Shown: positions 59,833 to 64,000 of the stretch, in pieces | Numbering within the stretch: the first letter of the stretch is position 1 | Layout of the letters: every line of letters starts with the position of its first letter | Source: a candidate division KSB1 bacterium | GTDB taxonomy: Bacteria; Zhuqueibacterota; Zhuqueibacteria; Zhuqueibacterales; Zhuqueibacteraceae | DNA: 64,000 nucleotides | NCBI GenBank assembly: GCA_034506175.1 | Contig: JAPDQB010000005.1 | Span: 108,770-172,769, forward strand | Reading direction: 5' to 3' | The notes under the pieces: generated by a model | What the model was told of the DNA's origin: nothing | What the model saw: only the letters and a program-made list of their open reading frames with translations | Databases searched by the model: none | Position numbers and translations under genes: made by a program

Positions 59833-62349
59833 TTATTTTTCAAAATTGATCAATACCTCTCTTCTTTCGTACTCGCCACCGGCGCGCTCGAATTTCAGAC
59901 GAATGATATCCGCTTTTTCCGAAGACACCAGCTCGCCGCCGGTTACCGAAGCGGCTTCATGCGGAGAATGAAAAATCACGTCATAACTGCGGCCGCCCGC
60001 GCCTTCGCAAACAAAGACGAAGCGATCTTCCTCGAGCCGCTCGGAAATCACGCGCAACTGTTGCGAGCGCTGGCCGATTTGCAGCGGCTCGCGGGGCAAT
60101 TCGAGCCAGGTGCCTTCAAAGACGGATAATTGAAGCTTCGCATTTTTTTCTGTTTTTAAAAACAGACTGGCAGTCTGTTTTACATCGACGCCGGCTTCCA
60201 ATTGCGGCGCAAATTCAATCGTACACGTCGGGCCTTCGGCGCGCGTCACCGTCAGCGTGATGCCGCCGAGATTGCGTTCGTAGTGCAAATCGAAAATGCT
60301 TTTGCCGGCACGAATATTTTTGATCACCACTTCATTCCAGTTTGGCGGAAAATGTGGGATAAAGCGAAGAACAGGCGAACCGGCCAACTGGCTAACCGGA
60401 GAACGCATTTCAAGTCCCAGCAAGCCGCGAATCACTCCCACCGCATATCCGAACGAGGAAAACAATTGATGCGGCACCGAGGTGTCGAGCGGACGGAAAT
60501 ATTCGCCGCTCACAACTTCCGGCATGAAGCCGCGCGCATCGACGAAAGTCCATTCCGCCATGTTGCGCAGCATTTGCAAGCCCGCCGTGTTGCAGCCATA
60601 ATTGAACAAGGCCCACAAATTGTAACCGGTGAGAAACGGCCACACTGCGCCGTTGTTGTACGCCAGCGGCTCGTAGGCGCTGCTTTTATTTGAGAGCATG
60701 CGACAACCCCAATCCGTCGAGATTTCAGAAGAAGCCAAGCGCGCCAACATCATCTGCGTTTTCGTTTCATCAAGCTGCCGAAACGTCATCGGAAACGCGC
60801 CCCACGCCGTGACTTCGGGATTGGGATGGCCTTGTCGGGTGATGGAAAAATTGTAAATCTGCTTTTCATTGTTCCAAAATTTTTTTTCAAGCGCCGCCAG
60901 GCCGGTTTGATGCCAACGGCTTGCTTCCTCCGACAACTTTTTCTCGCCCATCCAATTCGCCATCTCACTCATTGCCTTCCAAGCTTGTACGCCGACGCTG
61001 GCGAGAAAAATATCCACGCCGCTGGCTTCGCGCAGCGAGCCGAGCTCTGAAGCCCCGAGGCCGGCTTTGGTGTTTTCCATCAAACCGTCGCCGTCGGTGT
61101 CGGTGGAACGGCTCCACGTATACGCTTTTTTCAATGACGGCCAACTTTCGCGCAAAAAATCGAGGTCGCCGCTCCCAAGCAAAAAATTCCAAAACGCCAC
61201 GAGATAATACGGCGTGGTGTCGCCGTGAATGTAGCCATAAGGAAAATCTTTGAACCAGTCGATCAGCGCCGCGGCTTGCGTCAGCTCGTGCATCATCTTG
61301 CCGTCGTGGCGCTGGCGTTTTTGTAAGAATCGAAAGCTTTCGCGCGCAGTATTGAAATCGCCGTAGCCAACCATCGCAAATGAGTTGATAAAGCAATCAC
61401 CGCCAAAGAACCAGCCAAAGCCGGGCCGCTGGCTCGCGCCGCTGGGGCCAAAACCGGCGACCATGCCGGCGCCGAGATCGGGATTGTTGATGAAGCCTTT
61501 GGTGAGCGCCACTTTCGTCCACTCGAATGCAATGTTGAGTTTCTCCTCCGGCGTTTCAATGGAAAGAAACTCCTCGCGCAGGCGCTGGTAATAGCGCCGC
61601 GTTTTTTCGAGCTGCCCGGCATGGCCGGCGAGTAATTTCTCATACAGCGCCCGCGCCGAATCGCGTTGGGCAAAATCAGCCGCGATGATGATCGGAAATG
61701 TTTGCGTGCGGCCATTGTTGCGTTTGTAATCAAATGCGAACTGGTTGGGCGATTGATTGAGTTCATGCGCCAGCGGCACGGAAAGCGGCCGGGCATTGGG
61801 CGCGCCGATAAACGCATTGCGCAAGCGTCGGCTCTCCGAAATCACATACGCTTGGCTTTTGTCATCCCAGAACGCGTATTGGCCGCCAAGCCCCGCCGGC
61901 CACATGGGCTCCATAGCCGGAAAGAAACTGGCGATGAGCGTCAAGTCCTGATAGCTGTCAACTTCCAGCAAAACAATCAACGCCGGCAAATCAACCGGCG
62001 CCAAAAGCGTTTCGCGCACGGTAAACAGCGGGTGCGAAAACGTGATCGTCGTCGCCTCCGGCCGCACCTCAATATCCTGCGCCAAACCGGCAAGCGGAAT
62101 CGGAATCACCGCCTCTTTATTTTGGTAAAAAAGCTGGAAGCCGTGGCAAATCTGATACGGAAAGATCCACGCTTCAAAAATGCCGTTTTCCGTTCCGGCG
62201 ATCATGGATTTTTGGCCGGCGACGGAAATCGGCGCGTGAGGACGAACGCTGCCTTTGAGGGCTATGTGATCCTGCGCTAATACCGACGCAGCAATTATCA
62301 TAACATTGCTCAAACATAATGTGAATAGCTGTTTCACTTTTTTCTCCAT
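59833..62349 (-). CDS. Exported amylo-alpha-1,6-glucosidase/GH63-like glycosidase
   Basis: The product is 838 residues from ATG 62349, with a signal peptide ending near SVLAQ. The N-terminal half is a beta-sandwich (~35-240). The C-terminal (alpha/alpha)6 barrel carries PGFGWFFGGDCFINSFAMVG, with the likely general acid region, KMMHELTQAAALIDW, GDTTPYYLVAFWNFLL, STDTDGDGLMENTKAG and SSAYEPLAYNNGAVWPFLTG. This is the fold of glycogen-debranching and GH63-type enzymes. A last beta domain follows. It could debranch starch or glycogen outside the cytoplasm, complementing the GH13 lipoprotein; the exact GH family is uncertain. Confidence 0.83.
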   Translation of the reverse strand: MEKKVKQLFTLCLSNVMIIAASVLAQDHIALKGSVRPHAPISVAGQKSMIAGTENGIFEAWIFPYQICHGFQLFYQNKEAVIPIPLAGLAQDIEVRPEATTITFSHPLFTVRETLLAPVDLPALIVLLEVDSYQDLTLIASFFPAMEPMWPAGLGGQYAFWDDKSQAYVISESRRLRNAFIGAPNARPLSVPLAHELNQSPNQFAFDYKRNNGRTQTFPIIIAADFAQRDSARALYEKLLAGHAGQLEKTRRYYQRLREEFLSIETPEEKLNIAFEWTKVALTKGFINNPDLGAGMVAGFGPSGASQRPGFGWFFGGDCFINSFAMVGYGDFNTARESFRFLQKRQRHDGKMMHELTQAAALIDWFKDFPYGYIHGDTTPYYLVAFWNFLLGSGDLDFLRESWPSLKKAYTWSRSTDTDGDGLMENTKAGLGASELGSLREASGVDIFLASVGVQAWKAMSEMANWMGEKKLSEEASRWHQTGLAALEKKFWNNEKQIYNFSITRQGHPNPEVTAWGAFPMTFRQLDETKTQMMLARLASSEISTDWGCRMLSNKSSAYEPLAYNNGAVWPFLTGYNLWALFNYGCNTAGLQMLRNMAEWTFVDARGFMPEVVSGEYFRPLDTSVPHQLFSSFGYAVGVIRGLLGLEMRSPVSQLAGSPVLRFIPHFPPNWNEVVIKNIRAGKSIFDLHYERNLGGITLTVTRAEGPTCTIEFAPQLEAGVDVKQTASLFLKTEKNAKLQLSVFEGTWLELPREPLQIGQRSQQLRVISERLEEDRFVFVCEGAGGRSYDVIFHSPHEAASVTGGELVSSEKADIIRLKFERAGGEYERREVLINFEK

Positions 62350-62602
62350 GAGATTGGCCCCGTCAATGGAAACCGCCAACAGATAAATTTTACAGGTCGA
62401 TTTTCGTCAATTCCAATCAAGTATCACGGTTGACCAATATACGCTTAGCAAGATTAAAATCAAGCGAAAAGTAAAACCCTAAACATTATGGCCTCGCGGA
62501 TTCGTTTTTAGCAGTTGCTTTCATGGCCAAGTTTTGTTAACTTAATTTGTTCCATGCAAGAAAGTTTCTGCTTTTAAAGTTGTCCTTTTCGGAGGATTGC
62601 GC

Positions 62603-63697
62603 ATGAGCAAATTGCATACTTTGCACGTTCGGGGATTTAAATCCATTCGGGATCAGAAGCTGGAATTGGATTCGCTGAACGTTTTCATCGGCGGCAATGG
62701 CGCCGGCAAATCCAATCTGGTCGGCGTGTTCCACCTCCTCAATCGCGTGGCGAACCAACAATTGCAGATTTATACCGGCGAAGCCGGTGGCGCCAATGCG
62801 CTTTTGCACTTTGGACGAAAGTATACCAGTACTTTGTCGATTCGAACCGAGTTTCACACGCCACCTGGTTATGCGAATATCTATGAGATTAAATTGAACC
62901 CTACAGATGAAGATCGCTTTGTTTTCGAGAGTGAAATAACTCGTTATTGGAATATGACTCTTTGTAACAAGCCTTATATTGATGAATTATGGTCCGGCCA
63001 CATGGAAGCACATGTGGCTGAGTCGAAAAAACCCATTGCCCAATATATTCGGGGACATTTAAGAAGCTACCGCATTTATCATTTTCACGATACGAGCTCC
63101 TCAGCGCGAGTGAAACAAACGGGAGATCTGGCAGACAGTCGTTTTCTGCGTGAGGATGCCGCTAACTTGGCAGCGTTTCTTTATATGCTGGAAAAACGCG
63201 AGCCAAATCACTTTCAAAATATCGTTGAGACGGTACGGCAGGTCGCGCCATTTCTCAAACGCTTCAAGCTTGAGCCCTCCGCTCTTAATCCTGATAAGAT
63301 CCGCCTCGAATGGGAAGAAAACAGCAGCGACACTTATTTCAGCGCTGCTGCACTTTCAGATGGCACGTTGCGATTTATTTGTTTAGCCACACTGCTCTTG
63401 CAGCCTATGCCGCCTTCCATCATTATCATTGATGAACCCGAGCTGGGGCTTCACCCTGCCGCGATTCAAGTGCTTGCCGGTTTGTTAGAGTCGGCGGCCA
63501 CACGCACGCAGCTCATTGTGGCAACCCAATCCGTGACCCTGATCAATCAATTGCGGCCCGAACATGTTTGGGTGGTTGATCGCGAAGACGGGCAGAGTAT
63601 CTTCCGGCATTTGAAGGCAGCGGATATGTCTGCTTGGCTTGAAGATTATGGCCTCGGTGAGTTGTGGGAGAAGAATATTCTCGGAGGGCGGCCCTGA
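62603..63697 (+). CDS. OLD/RecF-like AAA ATPase (AAA_21 family)
   Basis: The start is ATG 62603, preceded by GGAGG at seven bases; 364 residues. Walker A NVFIGGNGAGKSNLV is near residue 30, the signature-like ALSDGTLRFICLATLLLQ near 255, Walker B SIIIIDEPELGLHP near 275, and the switch His/Gln region in VATQSVTLINQL. It is the SMC/ABC-type ATPase of the OLD and RecF groups. The stop overlaps the start of a DUF4276 gene (ATGA), the usual two-gene arrangement. Such pairs are often defence-linked. The partner is truncated here. Confidence 0.88.
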   Translation: MSKLHTLHVRGFKSIRDQKLELDSLNVFIGGNGAGKSNLVGVFHLLNRVANQQLQIYTGEAGGANALLHFGRKYTSTLSIRTEFHTPPGYANIYEIKLNPTDEDRFVFESEITRYWNMTLCNKPYIDELWSGHMEAHVAESKKPIAQYIRGHLRSYRIYHFHDTSSSARVKQTGDLADSRFLREDAANLAAFLYMLEKREPNHFQNIVETVRQVAPFLKRFKLEPSALNPDKIRLEWEENSSDTYFSAAALSDGTLRFICLATLLLQPMPPSIIIIDEPELGLHPAAIQVLAGLLESAATRTQLIVATQSVTLINQLRPEHVWVVDREDGQSIFRHLKAADMSAWLEDYGLGELWEKNILGGRP

Positions 63698-63888
63698 TGA
63701 AACGGATTTTGATTCTGTCCGAGGGCCAAACCGAAGAACGCTTTGTAAAAAATGTGCTTCGTCCCGCGCTTTGGCTCAAAGGAATAGACATCATTCCCAA
63801 AATCGTTACCACAAAACGAGTGAAGAAAGGCCCGGATTTCAAAGGCGGCATAACGGAATATCGCAAAGTGGAAGTATCCCCTCGGTGA
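63697..63888 (+). pseudogene. Truncated DUF4276 (TOPRIM-like) partner gene
   Basis: The first 63 codons (MKRILILSEGQTEERFVKNV, then PKGPDF-like KKGPDFKGGITEYRKVE) match the N-terminus of DUF4276 proteins, which usually have ~200 residues. The leading LSEGQTEE holds the conserved Glu. The frame then ends abruptly in VSPR and a stop; the following ~75 bp to the next start do not continue the family. It is probably truncated by a deletion, unless a frameshift restores it elsewhere. The start overlaps the ATPase stop by one base. Confidence 0.7.
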
Positions 63889-63964
63889 ACCGCATCTTTT
63901 TTTTGGGGGGTAGATTTCGTATTTTTCCTCCATCGTCGCAAAGTAAACAACCAGGAGGAAAATC

Positions 63965-64000
63965 ATGTCGTCCGCAACCCCACTCACGCCGCGCGCCCAG
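63965..64000 (+). CDS. Start of an unidentified gene, cut by the window edge
   Basis: ATG 63965 follows CAGGAGG at good spacing. Only 12 codons are available (MSSATPLTPRAQ). The family cannot be named. Confidence 0.5.
   Translation, partial: MSSATPLTPRAQ

Noticed and set aside
1..64000. tRNA or rRNA genes
   Set aside because: No T-arm GTTCGAATC-type motif with an acceptor stem, and no conserved rRNA stretch, was found by eye; a covariance search would settle it.

Overview
The window looks like part of a bacterial chromosome from the FCB superphylum, and the mix fits a candidate-phylum KSB1/Calditrichota-like lineage best. This is an inference from gene content: several exported proteins end in a type IX-like (FlgD-type) sorting domain, and there is a PorV/PorQ-type barrel and a TonB receptor with a CarboxypepD_reg N-terminus. 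No rRNA, tRNA or CRISPR array was seen. Several genes start after clear Shine-Dalgarno sites, and several promoters read TTGAC(A/T)-N17-TA(T/A)nnT.

Layout. 1-6.3 kb (minus strand): the N-terminus of a membrane Fe-S reductase, an ATPase/TPR gene pair with overlapping ends, and mnmA plus iscS (tRNA thiolation). Two copies of a palindromic intergenic element flank this block. 6.5-9.2 kb (plus): rpiA, a decayed VapBC toxin-antitoxin, a thioesterase and thyX. 9.2-12.8 kb: a ruined DUF234-type ATPase, an orphan membrane-anchored protein, and an intact AAA_14/DUF4143 ATPase. Both ATPase genes have the same kind of palindrome just before the start codon. 12.9-16.2 kb: PBP1A and a SPOR protein. 16.2-32.7 kb (minus): a starch/maltodextrin locus with a LacI regulator (recognisable promoter and operator), a SurA/PpiC chaperone, a TonB receptor, a large secreted protein, a PorV-like protein, a four-module starch-binding-like secreted protein, an SGNH/TPR protein and a GH13 lipoprotein. 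A second exported glycosidase lies at 59.8-62.3 kb.

32.8-34.4 kb is a gene graveyard: an XdhC gene with a broken 5' end, three tandem 54-bp repeats and an internal fragment of a GlcD-type oxidase. 34.4-45.2 kb: a CocE-type hydrolase with a sorting tail, a PLP decarboxylase, a DUF4062-NB-ARC-TPR STAND protein, a DegT aminotransferase, a leishmanolysin-like protease, a rhodanese-lactamase fusion and a frameshifted RsbU-type phosphatase. 45.2-51.6 kb (minus): YggS, a lamin-tail secreted protein, argH and argG. 51.6-54.4 kb: a restriction-modification pair with a tightly linked GNAT gene. 54.5-57.9 kb: a nucleoside-salvage operon (cdd, udk, a MNT-type nucleotidyltransferase, tdk, a purine nucleoside phosphorylase and an extended GroES-like protein). 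58.1-59.7 kb: ssb and fbp. 62.6-64 kb: an OLD/RecF-like ATPase coupled to a truncated DUF4276 gene.

The more unusual candidates are the two-gene ATPase/TPR system at 0.5-3.6 kb, the DUF4062 STAND protein at 37.8-40.0 kb, the R-M-GNAT operon, and the palindromes shared by the two DUF234/DUF4143 ATPase genes. Several defence-type or mobile genes are visibly decayed, which suggests gain and loss of accessory genes between housekeeping blocks.
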